64,000 nucleotides of DNA, from positions 83,206,803-83,270,802 of the forward strand of contig CM036755.1 of NCBI GenBank assembly GCA_020796225.1, in the 5' to 3' direction. Source of the stretch: Arion vulgaris (lineage: Eukaryota > Mollusca > Gastropoda > Stylommatophora > Arionidae). The translations under genes were made by a program, and so were the position numbers. Under the pieces are notes generated by a model. That model searched no databases. It was not told the DNA's origin and saw only the letters and a list, made by a program, of their open reading frames with translations. Below, one piece after another: positions 10,230 to 22,829 of this stretch; the stretch's first letter is position 1; each line of letters opens with the position of its first letter.

Positions 10230-12200
10230 CCATATAGAACAACTACTTTCAGTATGTGGATGGAGGTTGAGACCGTTACTGCTGGGCTAAATTAACTCTC
10301 TGGGACTTCGTTTATTGGGGCCCTTATTGAGCCGACCCTCAGTCGATGCTTCAGAAGGTTAATAAGAATATTAGGTTGCGGTATGAGTGGGTGTCGTTTT
10401 AGGAGTTTATCAATCTCCAAAGACTTACGTGGATCTATATTCCTAGATATGGCGGGTGTTCGCGGTAATGAGTAAACTAGCAGGCTTGCATAAACATGAC
10501 TGATCGTTGAGGAATGGAAGATAGAAAGAGGCTGGGAAAGGGAGGGGAAGTAAGGACTTCCCTCGGTTTCTCAAAGACCGCCTGCTGAATGAGAACGCTC
10601 AAAGAAATGTTGAAGCTACACTGAGTTTGAAAGAGTTTCGAATCATAAGTTGTACTAGTAGAACTGGATGTCTAAGGTGCTGATTGAATATCATATTTAA
10701 CCAGCGAATAGCAGGAATCTCTGAAGATTCCAAAGACAAAGATAAAGGGTATTCTCTATCTCGGTAAGTTGTGCATACCGATAGGTGCGGCAAGACGTGA
10801 AAACCACAAGTGAAAACCCAGTAGATACAGCAATCAACACAGAACGAGAGCTGTTAGCCTGAACACACGGAGCTGGCACAAATCTCCTGCCCTCACCTGC
10901 ACGTGGTGACCCTGGTAACAGACGGTAGTTTCGGTATGGCTAAGCGGGCAGGTGCCGTGGGAGAGCTACTCTGGCGCAAATAGAAATGCAAAGGTAGTCA
11001 CGCTAGATGGGATCCGCTCGCAACACAGACGAAGGAACTCCCAGAGTGACTATTAATGCTCGTCTCTCCCGGCCGATGGGAAAAGCTTGAAGGATAAACG
11101 GGGAACCGCGCGGAGCTAAACTCGGAGCTCGCGCATGCTCTCTCTTGAGCCCTCTTTCTTGAGCCGATGAGTATGCTGGGACTCGAGTTGAGCTGCACAA
11201 GAGCCCACATAGGGTGAAACTCGGGTCCCTGTCTCAGGGATGGGGCACGATTTAAAGCCATCGAAGAGATGTTGACCCACGCGGGGCAAAATTCGAGCCG
11301 AGAATGCTCTCTTGAACCCTTTCTCTTGAACCGATGAGTATGCTGGGAGTCGAGTTGAACTGCACGTGGGCCAAAATGGGGCGGAACTCGTGCCGCTATC
11401 ACAGGTATGGGGGAACGATTATAAGCCCCAGAATCGAACAACCTAGGCAAATGTGAGCACGGCAAAAACTGGTGGTGACCAGACACCAGGGCAGAGCTAG
11501 CACGCACATTGGCAAAGCCATAGTGGGTCCTGCCGAGGGCAGGAGAGCATGGCATGGCACGACACGGCAGGCGCTGCAGGCATGGCAGACGAGAGGGTGT
11601 ACGGACCACCAGAATGTGCAGAACAGCTGGAAGCCCCAGCAGAGGTAAAGCCAGGGCGCGTTTCGCAGGGAACTACTGCTGCCTTGTAGTTTGGTTGGGG
11701 ACAATCAAAGCCTAGCGGGGCAAACCGTACACAAAACTGGACGGTAGGCAAACCAAGCAGCCCATTAAAAAGTATAGCTGGGTAGATGGCGCTCATCATC
11801 CCGGGAGGACAGGTCGTCTACGGGTCGCTGCCCTAAAGAAAATAGCAGCCTACTGCCTTTGTGGGTTTTGGCTGGGAACAGCAAAAGGCTAACGGAGAGC
11901 GAACCCAGTCAACGCTGGTTGAAATCGAACACACCACCGAAGGATAAGCACCTGAGCTCTAATAGATATTGAAGGCTGTGCACGTACATCCGTTCGTGAG
12001 ATTTGACTGCTTATATATCACAATAGAATGGTAAAAACGGCATAAGAACGATCGCGAGAGAGAGAGAGAGAGAGCCTGAACACACTGAGATACATGCTTA
12101 GGAGGAGATCGGAGCAATTATGGACGTGTCCGATGTGCGATGAAGATGATCCTAAAATGAACAATGAACTTGAAAATACACATATTTTGATAACGTCACA
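10230..12200 (+). mobile_element. RNase-H-type LINE, split by the GC-rich element
   Basis: 10230-10872 parallels 42045-42500 (GTCGATGCTTCA, GTGGGTGTCGTTTTAGG, CTTACGTGGAT, GAGTTTGAAAGAGTTTCG, TACTAGTAGAACTGGATG). After the insertion, 12074-12200 continues as GCCTGAACACACTGAGATAC and RRSEQLWTCPMCDEDDP. The coding frame is destroyed. Confidence 0.7.
10873..12072 (+). mobile_element. GC-rich element of unknown family, copy 1 (1.2 kb)
   Basis: It is flanked by AGCCTGAACACAC(G/T)GAG at 10856-10872 and 12073-12089, so it moved as a unit. It is clearly GC-richer than its AT-rich surroundings and matches 52224-53730 in the opposite orientation. The shared end is CGATCG followed by (GA)n at 12050-12072, read here as the 3' tail; the other end differs between copies, which fits 5' truncation. 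About two copies of a 150-180 bp internal unit lie at 11100-11400 (CCGATGAGTATGCTGGGA, GAGTTGA(A/G)CTGCAC). The long open frames inside are not conserved between copies and no protein family is recognised. Confidence 0.8.
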
Positions 12201-14346
12201 ATATGTTGCTGTCTGTGCTATTTAGAGAGTACGTGGTTTGTGTAACAACTTTTGATTTTTTGAAACATCTGCTACTAAGTAATATAAGATTACATCTAAT
12301 TAATTTTTTTGTACTGAAAGTATTTAGTGAGAGTTAGTCGATTTAAAATAAATTATCCAAAATACCAGCAAGATCTCATGTAAGCCTGGGCGGGGCATGC
12401 GCATGAACGTTCGTTAAACGGAAGTTTAATGGCGCGTATAAATTGCATCAGTGGACGTGCAAGAAGTGAGGTACTGTTTATTTTTCGTTTATACACGAAT
12501 TTCATGAAATATATTTATATTTTCCTCCTCTTCTGAATCATATTCCCTATGAATTACTTAGACTTTCTTGTTCTCTTCCCAAACTCATATTTCTGTACTT
12601 TTAACTTGTTTGAAAAGTCATCTTTGAATACTGCTTCAATACTTACAAAATAATCATCACTGAGAGCCATGCCGATTATTGTTAACAGATATGAGTGCAA
12701 TACTAACTGTTGTTTGTGGATTTAAATAAATATTTATCCCCAGTAGAAGTGACTAATAGTTCTGATGATTGTATTTTTCCATGCTGTAAAGTTAATATTT
12801 CACGACTGATCTCACTTTGTCGTCCTTTGTCTCATTTCCTATTGATTTTGACTGCTGTCACATTTGTCCTAAATTAAAAACTCCATGGGTTCGCCGATAG
12901 CAAAGTTGATAACTGCATTATTGATCCCCGGAGAATCTCGGTGAGCACACAGTAAGCTGTTGGACTATAGACCATGATCCTTTACTTGGGTATTTAAATT
13001 ACAAGTACCTTTTGACGTCGAAGTAAGGCTCGCCTGAATTGCCAGGAACACCGATGTTAAGGAAAATAAGCTTGCACTCAAAAATTGGTCAGATTCGCAA
13101 TATTAGGAGCGATGACTAAGCTTGAATTTATAGTGGGCGAATGAAAGAAATGAAAACAAATTAACCTTAATTTTTCATGACTTTCCCGAAAAAAATGGTG
13201 ACCTTTTTCTGATATCGGTAAATACATGCACGTGAATCATGGTCTAATGTAAACGCATTAAAGACGAACATTGAGTTTCTGAAAAGAAAATGCAACAGAT
13301 AGAAGTCGTCATACTGAAAGTGTCTTTAACGCCGTGGAAAAAAGAGAAAACCATAGACTATAAGAAAATATGAAGACCTGAACATCGTAATGATGAAAGA
13401 GAGAGAGAGAGAAAAAGAGAGAGAGAGAAATATTTTATGGTATAATTTTTTGAAAGATGAGGCGGGAATGACCAAAATGAGGGTTGCAACAGGATGCTAA
13501 AGACACTTTCAAATACGACGACGGAGAAGATGGAAGAACTGTCAAAATGTCTAGATATCGAAGAAAAATGAAGTTTAAACATTTATGAACAAGAACATCA
13601 ATTTAAAAATAGGATTGAAATTTCTTTCGTTATCACAGCACAGAAGACAAATTTGGTTTTTTGATTTTTTCAATCACCAAGAAATACTGTGTAACTTGTA
13701 TTTATTATTTGTTCAAAATTATTACCTTTAACGTGATACTGATTAGCTTTGAAAGTTTTATATATACCGCTAAAATGTCGTATACAGTCTGAAATTCAGC
13801 GACTTTCTTCCCTCATTAGTATACTTCACACATTTCCAGCGCACTATTTTAGAACAGTAGAAATGTGGTCTATTTAGAGTAATGTAGACCTTCTGTTAAC
13901 ATATCGACCTCTGACCTCTCTCTCTACTGGTTATTTAGCGCAGATAAATATGGGATTTAAATTAATTCAGTAGGGCCATTTTTATGCGGCCAAGTCGATG
14001 CATAGTTAAACGGTGTTATTGCGCTACAAAATTATTCCCAAAGCGTAAATACCGAATAGTATATAAAAATAAAATAAAATAATATAAATAATTAACTAAC
14101 CATCATAGACTAGTTGAAGGTAATCGCTCGTTCTATCAACATACATATGTTTTCTACAATATACGTTATAGTAAAGGGGGTAACTTCCCGGAATAGACAA
14201 ATAATAGTAAATACTCAAATATAACCTAACCCAAAACCATGATTTGTCCAAAATTTGTGTCTAGCTCCATTAACAAAAAAGGATCACTAGCCTCCACTGC
14301 TATCACGCAAACATCGATTTCTTCAATTTTGTTTTGCTCTAACACA
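12201..14346. other. AT-rich interval without recognisable gene
   Basis: It holds a probable SINE-H at 12890-13070 and a GA-rich microsatellite at 13398-13432. No conserved coding segment was seen. Confidence 0.5.
12890..13070 (+). mobile_element. SINE-H fragment
   Basis: Shares GATAGCAAAG, TTTACTTGGG, TAAATTACAAGTA, AGTAAGGCTCGCCTGAAT with 45620-45860, where a tRNA-like B box (GGGTTCGAATCC) is visible. Confidence 0.55.
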
Positions 14347-15690
14347 GGGGTGGCCAACACGAGGCCCAGGCGCCACATTCAGCCTGCCGGGAGTCAAGTT
14401 ACGGGCTACGGAGCTAGGTCAAATGAACATAAATGTTAACTATATTGTACATATCACCGAAAGAACTTTACATCATGTCGTTCCTATCATATATTTTTAA
14501 ATTATAGCTAAGACAAATTTGAAATATCTCGCATTTTGTGAAAATTTGTTAGATTTGAGCTATTTTAGATATCCCACATTTTTGGAAAAATTCATAGACT
14601 TTAACTATTTCAAATATCCCGCTATTTAACACTCAAGGCTACTTAGTTTTTTGTTCGACGCTAGGTGTTACTAAAATTTAATATGAGACTTCAACTTCTG
14701 ATGTATATGTTCTGTGGTTTTCGGCGTCTACAGGAAGCTCGCAATGCTCTCGGCTCATACTCATAACTACTTTCAGTCCAGCTTGACAAAGTACCGTGTT
14801 ATTTTGTAGTTTCGTTCTATTATCGCCACTGCACTGTAGAGAGTTTGCGATCGACGTTAAAATACATATTTATCCTATTTATAATAAGAGTTCAAACTAC
14901 TTTAACCAAGTATCCTGTCTACTATATTAATTCTATAGGCAAGTAAACACTGAAACGTTTTAGTTATGTCATTGAAAGTAAATAATTATTATAAAATAGT
15001 ACTACATGTCGTGTTTTATTATTTGTCGGTTAACAACGAAGACCTACTATGGCGTCAACTAGTAAAGACGTTGGACTAAAGAAGAGAATAATCACAGAAG
15101 AATTAAGAAGTTTTCAAGACAGGTGGACTATAAACTATTTTTTTCGTGGACATTAAAACAAAGTCCATATGCTTGATATGCAACGAATCTGTTTCTGTTT
15201 TGAGAGTATAACATCAAACGGCACTAGGAGACTAAACATGTAAATAAGTTTGATAAGTACAAAGGGCAATTTCGACAAGACCAAGTAAATGACTTTTTAA
15301 AAAAATGCACAACAAAAGATATTTACTAGAGCGGGTTCAGAGTCAACATGATATGTAAAAGCTAGTTATGCAGTAGCCATGATACTAGCAACACAATCGA
15401 AGCCATATTCAGATGATGAAATAGTTAAGAAATGTTTGGAGAGCATCGTTGAAATTCTGTGTCCAGAAAGAAGGATTTCTCAAAAATAAGTTTTTCTCGT
15501 CCGGCTATTACTAGGCGTTTGGACGACATTGGAAAACATATTGAAGATAATTTGAAAAGTCGAGCATCCGAGTTTATATTTTATGCTAAAGCACACGCAC
15601 AACAGTTGTTGGCGAATGACTGAGACATCAGTGTAAATAACTACAGTCTGTTTCGTTGACGTTGTCATTCAAGAGACCCGTAACTGCTCT
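14347..15690 (+). mobile_element. hAT DNA transposon remnant (ZBED5/GTF2IRD2-like transposase)
   Basis: Begins with CAGGGGTGGCCAACACGAGG, a typical hAT terminal repeat. From 15060, reading across stops, it resembles a transposase: KKRIITEELRSFQDRW, a BED-type zinc finger (ICLICNESVSVL and a downstream H-x(n)-H in RHYETKH-like sequence), YKGQFRQDQVNDFLKK and ITRRLDDIGKHIEDNLKS. Several stops and frame changes show it is dead. No matching right terminal repeat was found; SINE-G begins at about 15695. Confidence 0.8.
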
Positions 15691-15905
15691 TTTTATTTTT
15701 TTCCGATCCAGAAGCACTTGAGCTGAAAGCTCTTCGGCTCGGTGTCATGGACATCGTAACCCTTCGGCTCGGAGCCACGAACACTGTAAATCTGGGGAAC
15801 CTGTAACTTTTCTGCCAGTCCGCGGAGTTGAACCCGCACTTACAGAGGACTAGTCACCCGTAGTCCAACGCGCTACGAACACGCTGGGCACGCGGGCTAA
15901 CTGCT
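15690..15905 (-). mobile_element. SINE-G copy, minus
   Basis: The minus strand has a tRNA-like head: GCCCAGCGTGTTCGTAGCGC, then GTTGGACTACGGGTGACTAG and GCGGGTTCAACTCCGCGG (box B), followed by CAGATTTACAGTGTTCGTGG, CGAAGGGTTACGATGTCCAT and CTCAAGTGCTTCTGGATCGG. Four copies in the window. Confidence 0.88.
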
Positions 15906-16020
15906 CCTTAGTAATGGGTCATTTTTTGCTCAGTTTTCTTAATGGATATAATATTTGAAAGCAGTTTGAAATTGAAGTGGTAAAGCAATCCATTCTTCTT
16001 CCTGGTTCAATCACGGTTAG

Positions 16021-16640
16021 TTAGTTAGTTTGTTCCTTTCGTGCCAAAGGCGGCACATAGGGCAGAGGTTTTAGATCTCCATGTGAACGGTTCTTTGCTA
16101 GCAGTTGGAGATCTTGTGTGGTTTTACATCCCAATAGTTTACTTTCTTGTTGGATGGTTCTTCGAAGAGTGGTCTTTGGTCTTCCACGTTTTCTTTTCCC
16201 AACTGGTGACCACATAAGGACTTGTCGATTTAGTCTCTTTTCGTCTGCTCTAAGAACATGACCTAAATATTTCCACCTTCGTTTCCTTATAATATTTGAT
16301 ACGGGTTGTTGGTGTGTTCTATCTCTCACTGTGTTGTTAGGAACGAAATCACTCCATTTTACTTTTAATAATTTTCGTAGACATTTATTCTCAAAGCTGT
16401 CCAGTTTCTTATCAATTTTCTTTGTTGATTTCCAACTTTCACAACCGTAGGTCAGTACAGGAATCACACATGACCTAAATAATTTAACTTTTGTGCATAT
16501 ACTAAGATCTTGAGATTGCCAGTTATTCGTTAATTTAATGAAGGCACTAGCTGCTATAACAATACGAGAGTTTATTTCTTTCATGGTGTCTCCGTTGTTT
16601 GACAATTTATTACCCGGTAACTTCAATCCCGGTAGGTTGA
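16021..16640 (-). mobile_element. LINE reverse-transcriptase C-terminal fragment, 201 codons open
   Basis: Minus-strand frame with MKEINSRIVIAASAFIKLT, KLFRSCVIPVLTYGCESW, FENKCLRKLLKVKW, RRWKYLGHVLRADEKRLNRQ and GKRKRGRPKTTLRRTI. This is the post-RT thumb/linker and C-tail of a non-LTR retrotransposon. It has stayed open for 201 codons, longer than any other LINE frame here, so it may be young; the 5' part is missing. The 3' end is marked by (TTAG)n at 16018-16030. Confidence 0.88.
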
Positions 16641-16714
16641 CATATTTTCACAAGAATATCTTCTGCCTGACTCAGCCATGATCTGCCTCTCTTGAGTCCA
16701 CACCCTTTATCATC

Positions 16715-17110
16715 ATCATCAGGTAGCTTGTCCGGAGCAGAATTTTGCCAACCTAACAGTCATTAAAAATTTTTCACTGTCATAAGCCTCTGCAGCCGAC
16801 ATGCTCAAATCAGCAGTCATGCACTGACTCCATTTTCACATTGGTCTTCCTCTTTTCCACTTTGCCGGGATACCACGTTCCATAACGGTCTTCCCTAACC
16901 CTTCGTGTTTCTTCATAAGTTCAAAATACTTCAATTTTCTCATTATTATTTGTAATATCAGCCAGTTTACTTTGATTTTGAGTTCTTTCTGGATATACCT
17001 ATTTGTTCTATTCTATGTCCAAGATATACGGAGAACTCTTCTGTAACACTTATATTCAAAAGCACATATATACATGTATTTTTTCTACTGCCTTCTTAAA
17101 CGACAATGCT
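16715..17110 (-). mobile_element. LINE C-terminal fragment
   Basis: The reverse complement parallels 33830-34430 and 58316-58680: TGAAGTATTTTGAACTTATG, GAAACACGAAGGGTTAGGGA, GTGGAAAAGAGGAAGACCAA, ending in GATGATGATGA. Confidence 0.75.
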
Positions 17111-17129
17111 TCACACCCATACATTGTCA

Positions 17130-17520
17130 CTGGGGATATTGACTGATTGATTGATAGGTCTATCATCATTGCACTTCGGTGAGTAACCATGTGTGCTCCA
17201 ATATCTTTCTTACACAGGAAGATCTCAGCGACAGTGCACGAACTCCGTAGCACTGGCGAGGGTCCCGATGTAATTTCTGAAGATGGTAAGATATGTTGTA
17301 GGAATTTCATTTTTAATCTTTCCTAATAACTTTTGCACGGGTATCGGCTTTCCAGCCTGCTCTTCTCGTCCGTCTCCGATAGAACTAGGAACTTCATACT
17401 TTTACGTGCTCAACTTGAACACGAGATCTACGATTTATCGTCAGTCTCCGATATGACTAAAAACTTGATCTCACCTACACTGAGATTAGGATCTCTGAAA
17501 AATATCTTCATGTCGCCATG
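17130..17520 (-). mobile_element. SINE-F copy, minus
   Basis: (TGAT)n tail at the left, then the reverse complements of the F blocks: CATCATTGCACTTCGGTGAG, TTTCTTACACAGGAAGATC, ACTCCGTAGCACTGGCGAGG, CGTGCTCAACTTGAACACG. Confidence 0.82.
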
Positions 17521-17574
17521 AGGGAGCGAACTGAGTACCTTTGGAACGAGAGGTGAACACTTAACATCTACACC

Positions 17575-20500
17575 ACAGAGACTTCACTATCAATATATAC
17601 ATGCTCTTACTATTGGGATCTTTGTTTTCCTATCAGTTTCATTCACAGAGACTTCACTAGCAATATACATGCTCTTACTATTGGGATCTTTGTTTTCCTA
17701 TCAGTTTCATTCACAGAGACTTCACTAGCAATATGCATGCTCTTACTATTGGGATCTTTGTTTTCCTATCAGTTTCATTCACAGAGACTTCACTAGCAAT
17801 ATGCATGCTCTTACTATTGGGATCTTTGTTTTCCTATCAGTTTCATTCACAGAGACTTCACTAGCAATATGCTTGCTCTTACTATTGGGATCTTTGTTTT
17901 CCTATCAGTTTCATTCACAGAGACTTCACTAGCAATATGCATGCTCTTACTATTGGGATCTTTGTTTTCCTATCAGTTTCATTCACAGAGACTTCACTAG
18001 CAATATGCATGCTCTTACTATTGGGATCTTTGTTTTCCTATCAGTTTCATTCACAGAGACTTCACTAGCAATATACATGCTCTTACTATTGGGATCTTTG
18101 TTTTCCTATCAGTTTCATTCACAGAGACTTCACTAGCAATATATATGCTCTTACTATTGGGATCTTTGTTTTCCTATCAGTTTCATTCACAGAGACTTCA
18201 CTAGCAATATACATGCTCTTACTATTGGGATCTTTGTTTTCCTATCAGTTTCATTCACAGAGATTTCACTAGCAATATACATGCTCTTACTATTGGGATC
18301 TTTGTTTTCCTATCAGTTTCATTCACAGAGACTTCACTAGCAATATACATGCTCTTACTATTGGGATCTTTGTTTTCCTATCAGTTTCATTCACAGAGAT
18401 TTCACTAGCAATATGCTTGCTCTTACTATTGGGATCTTTGTTTTCCTATCAGTTTCATTCACAGAGATTTCACTAGCAATATGCTTGCTCTTACTATTGG
18501 GATCTTTGTTTTCCTATCAGTTTCATTCACAGAGATTTCACTAGCAATATACATGCTCTTACTATTGGGATCTTTGTTTTCCTATCAGTTTCATTCACAG
18601 AGACTTCACTAGCAATATACATGCTCTTACTATTGGGATCTTTGTTTTCCTATCAATTTCATTCACAGAGACTTCACTAGCAAATATGCATGCTCTTACT
18701 ATTGGGATCTTTGTTTTCCTATCAGTTTCATTCACAGAGACTTCACTAGCAATATATGCATGCTCTTACTATTGGGATCTTTGTTTTCCTATCAGTTTCA
18801 TTCACAGAGATTTCACTAGCAATATACATGCTCTTACTATTGGGATCTTTGTTTTCCTATCAGTTTCATTCACAGAGACTTCACTAGCAATATACATGCT
18901 CTTACTATTGGGATCTTTGTTTTCCTATCAGTTTCATTCACAGAGATTTCACTAGCAATATACTTGCTCTTACTATTGGGATCTTTGTTTTCCTATCAGT
19001 TTCATTCACAGAGACCTCACTAGCAATATATGCATGCTCTTACTATTGGGATCTTTTTTTTCCTATCAGTTTCATTCACAGAGACTTCACTAGCAATATA
19101 CATGCTCTTACTATTCGGATCTTTGTTTTCCTATCAATTTCATTCACAGAGACTTCACTAGCAATATATGCATGCTCTTACTATTGGGATCTTTGTTTTC
19201 CTATCAGTTTCATTCACAGAGACTTCACTAGCAATATACATGCTCTTACTATTGGGATCTTTGTTTGCCTATCAGATTCATTCACAGAGACTTCACTAGC
19301 AATATACATGCTCTTACTATTGGGATCTTTGTTTTCCTATCAGTTTCATTCACAGAGACTTCACTAGCAATATACTTGCTCTTACTATTGGGATCTTTGT
19401 TTTCCTATCAGTTTCATTCACAGAGACTTCACTAGCAATATACATGCTCTTACTATTGGGATCTTTGTTTTCCTATCAGTTTCATTCACAGAGACTTCAC
19501 TAGCAATATACATGCTCTTACTATTCGGATCTTTGTTTTCCTATCAATTTCATTCACAGAGACTTCACTAGCAATATGCATGCTCTTACTATTGGGATCT
19601 TTGTTTTCCTATCAATTTCATTCACAGAGACTTCACTAGCAATATTCATGCTCTTACTATTGGGATCTTTGTTTTCCTATCAGTTTCATTCACAGAGATT
19701 TCACTAGCAATATACATGCTCTTACTATTGGGATCTTTGTTTTCCTATCAGTTTCATTCACAGAGACTTCACTAGCAATATTCATGCTCTTACTATTGGG
19801 ATCTTTGTTTTCCTATCAGTTTCATTCACAGAGACTTCACTAGCAATATACATGCTCTTACTATTGGGATCTTTGTTTTCCTATCAGTTTCATTCACAGA
19901 GACTTCACTAGCAATATATATGCTCTTACTATTGGGATCTTTGTTTTCCTATCAGTTTCATTCACAGAGACTTCACTAGCAATATGCATGCTCTTACTAT
20001 TGGGATCTTTGTTTTCCTATCAGTTTCATTCACAGAGACTTCACTAGCAATATGCATGCTCTTACTATTGGGATCTTTGTTTTCCTATCAGTTTCATTCA
20101 CAGAGACTTCACTAGCAATATATATGCTCTTACTATTGGGATCTTTGTTTTCCTATCAGTTTCATTCACAGAGATTTCACTAGCAATATACATGCTCTTA
20201 CTATTGGGATCTTTGTTTTCCTATCAGTTTCATTCACAGAGACTTCACTAGCAATATGCATGCTCTTACTATTGGGATCTTTGTTTTCCTATCAGTTTCA
20301 TTCACAGAGACTTCACTAGCAATATACATGCTCTTACTATTGGGATCTTTGTTTTCCTATCAATTTCATTCACAGAGACTTCACTAGCAATATACATGCT
20401 CTTACTATTGGGATCTTTGTTTTCCTATCAGTTTCATTCACAGAGACTTCACTAGCAATATACATGCTCTTACTATTCGGATCTTTGTTTTCCTATCAAT

Positions 20501-20640
20501 TTCATTCACAGAGATTTCACTAGCAATATATGCATGCTCTTACTATTGGATCTTTGTTTTCCTATCAGTTTCATTCACAGAGATTTCACTAGCAATATAT
20601 GCATGTTCTTACTATTCGGATCTTTGTTTTCTTATCAGTT
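17575..20640. repeat. 68-bp tandem array, about 45 copies (3.07 kb)
   Basis: The unit contains TGCTCTTACTATTGGGATCT, TTGTTTTCCTATCAGTTTCA and TTCACAGAGACTTCACTAGC; length is 68 bp with occasional +1/+2 variants (ATATATGCATGC). Marker substitutions (CTT/TTT, CAG/CAA, TTGGGA/TTCGGA) are shared by non-adjacent units, indicating later duplication of multi-unit blocks. The right edge runs into CATACTGTTTTTGGTTGTTT, which parallels LINE sequence at 34290-34330, so the array grew inside a LINE fragment. Confidence 0.97.
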
Positions 20641-20714
20641 TCATTCCATACTGTTTTTGGTTGTTTCATTTTGTGTGTAAAGCAGCCATGTTTGTTCTTC
20701 TGGAAGGAAATGAA

Positions 20715-20935
20715 GAAAATCGTGGCATATCCTTTACAGGACGTAGTCATCAACCACAGTAAATGTGTCGTTGATTTTATATGCACCACTTATACGTTCA
20801 GTAGTTTGTCATTGCTTTCTAAACAGTGGGTCTATTTTTACTGTTCGTAAAGATCCACGCGAACAACTTTGTTTCTAAGCTGGCCGATGCGGTGTTTGAA
20901 CCAGGTACGCTTGGGGCTGGCCTCCGGTAACATTC
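20715..20935 (-). mobile_element. SINE-C copy, minus
   Basis: The reverse complement carries GCGTACCTGGTTCAAAC, the core AGAAAGCAATGACAAACTAC, TATAAGTGGTGCATA and GATGACTACGTCCTGTAAAG. It is inserted in the LINE fragment that continues from the 68-bp array. Confidence 0.85.
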
Positions 20936-21029
20936 GGTCAATGGGCTCAGGTAAAAATTCTAATAAATAAGAGCACAAATGTCGCGTGATCCTGGCATTC
21001 CAGTATTGTTGTATATAGACTAATTTATT

Positions 21030-21760
21030 TTAAAAGCAACAGAACATGCTAAATCAAGGTTATATTATGTGACAAATTCAGTTTAACAATAAGGAATATC
21101 AGTATTATGACATGCTAAATCAAGGTTATATTATGTGACAAATTCAGTTTAACAATAAGGAATATCAGTATTATAACATGCTAAATCAAGGTTATATTAT
21201 GTGACAAATTCAGTTTAACAATAAGGAATATCAGTATTATAACATCTAAATCAAGATATATTATGTGACAAATTCAGTTTAACAATAAGGAATATCAGTA
21301 TTATAACATGCTAAATCAAGGTTATATTATGTGACAAATTCAGATTAACAATAAGGAATATCAGTATTATGACATGCTAAATCAAGGTTATATTATGTGA
21401 CAAATTCAGATTAACAATAAGGAATATCAGTATTATGACATGCTAAATCAAGGTTATATTATGTGACAAATTCAGATTAACAATAAGGAATATCAGTATT
21501 ATGACATGCTAAATCAAGGTTATATTATGTGACAAATTCAGATTAACAATAAGGAATATCAGTATTATGACATGCTAAATCAAGGTTATATTATGTGACA
21601 AATTCAGATTAACAATAAGGAATATCAGTATTATAACATGCTAAATCAAGGTTATATTATGTGACAAATTCAGATTAACAATAAGGAATATCAGTATTAT
21701 GACATGCTAAATCAAGGTTATATTATGTGACAAATTCAGTTTAACAATAAGGAATATTTG
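21030..21760. repeat. 66-bp tandem array, about 11 copies
   Basis: Unit with CATGCTAAATCAAGGTTATA, TTATGTGACAAATTCAG(T/A)T and TAACAATAAGGAATATCAGT. Left units have CAGTTT and middle units CAGATT; the last unit reverts to CAGTTT. No parent element recognised. Confidence 0.96.
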
Positions 21761-22080
21761 TATCATTAACATTTTTTCAATAATCGCCATGGACTCAGAA
21801 TTATGTAAATTGCAAAAACGTACAGTGTTCTATCAAACATATACAAAAACCAGCCCCCATTAAACATGAATTTTCGGTTTCCCGTCTGAGCTAGTCGGCC
21901 TTATGTTGCCGGGGGCAACAGCTTGCATTGTGATCGAGCTCAATACCGCATAAGCTACAAACACTCACAGGAAGGATATGCAATCTAAACATAAAAGTCA
22001 ACTATTCTGTTTTCAACAAGCCAAGAAAAAGATGAATTGATGGAGTTACAGACACTTTAAAGTTTCACAATACCACAGCA
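21761..22080. other. unassigned interval
   Basis: No recognisable feature. Confidence 0.5.
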
Positions 22081-22084
22081 TGCA

Positions 22085-22735
22085 CTGAGCGTGCTTTCAG
22101 TGACCGAGCATGCACTATCTCGGAAACCGATCATCAATCAGTTAAACCTACTGCGCCTAATGGGGAACAAACCCAGAGAAGAACATAATAAAGAAACAAT
22201 TATATTTTCATATATGAGGAATGTTGGACATATCAAGGAGCATTTTTCTGCAAACAGAATAATAACTAATCAAATCCAACACAGATGCAACGAAGCAAAT
22301 CAAATGATAGGACAAATGGCGCCAATTTTAAAATGCAAACATGTCACCATGAACACAAAAGAGCAATGTTCAACACAATCTTTCTCCTCACATTATGTTA
22401 CCAGTGCCACACCTGGACGCTGACAACAAACGGCAGAAGAAAACTAGTTCAAGACAGAGATGCACAGAATGCTGGGTGTAACAAGAAGAGACCGGTTTAG
22501 AAATAAAGAGATCAAGAAAAAAGTGGGTACAACATCAATACTAGATTTCATCAAGAAACAACAAATTAAATAAATAGCCGATGGCCACATAAGCAAATTA
22601 CCAACAGACAGTGCACCTCAAAGAGCGATGTTGCTCCAATACAATGGATACCTAGCAAAAGGCCATCCACGCAAAAGATGGACCTCAGAGATAACATAGG
22701 CGACGAAAGACACTATTTATGATGCGCACGCAAGG
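22085..22735 (+). mobile_element. LINE reverse-transcriptase C-terminal fragment
   Basis: Frames read RIITNQIQHRCNEANQMIGQ, MAPILKCKHVTMNTKEQC, LCYQCHTWTLTTN; then, broken, LGVTRRDRF-like and Q..DHMHRQHRAMLLQYN-like segments. Same C-terminal domain as 51065-51620 but on the + strand. Several frame changes. Confidence 0.78.
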
Positions 22736-22829
22736 GCTCGTTCTAGAAATCTATTCTTATCCTGAAGCTGTGAGGCAAAACATGATTGTTGGAAAGAAAA
22801 GAACGAAAAAGGAAGAAATAAGCAATCTG

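Noticed and set aside
10998..11609. 203-codon minus-strand frame
   Set aside because: Lies in the GC-rich element; frame, composition and residues are not conserved in the second copy, where different frames are open.
17575..20640. CRISPR-like array of direct repeats
   Set aside because: No unique spacers; the units are contiguous 68-bp tandem repeats, in a eukaryotic context. The same applies to the 66-, 59-, 54- and 51-bp arrays.
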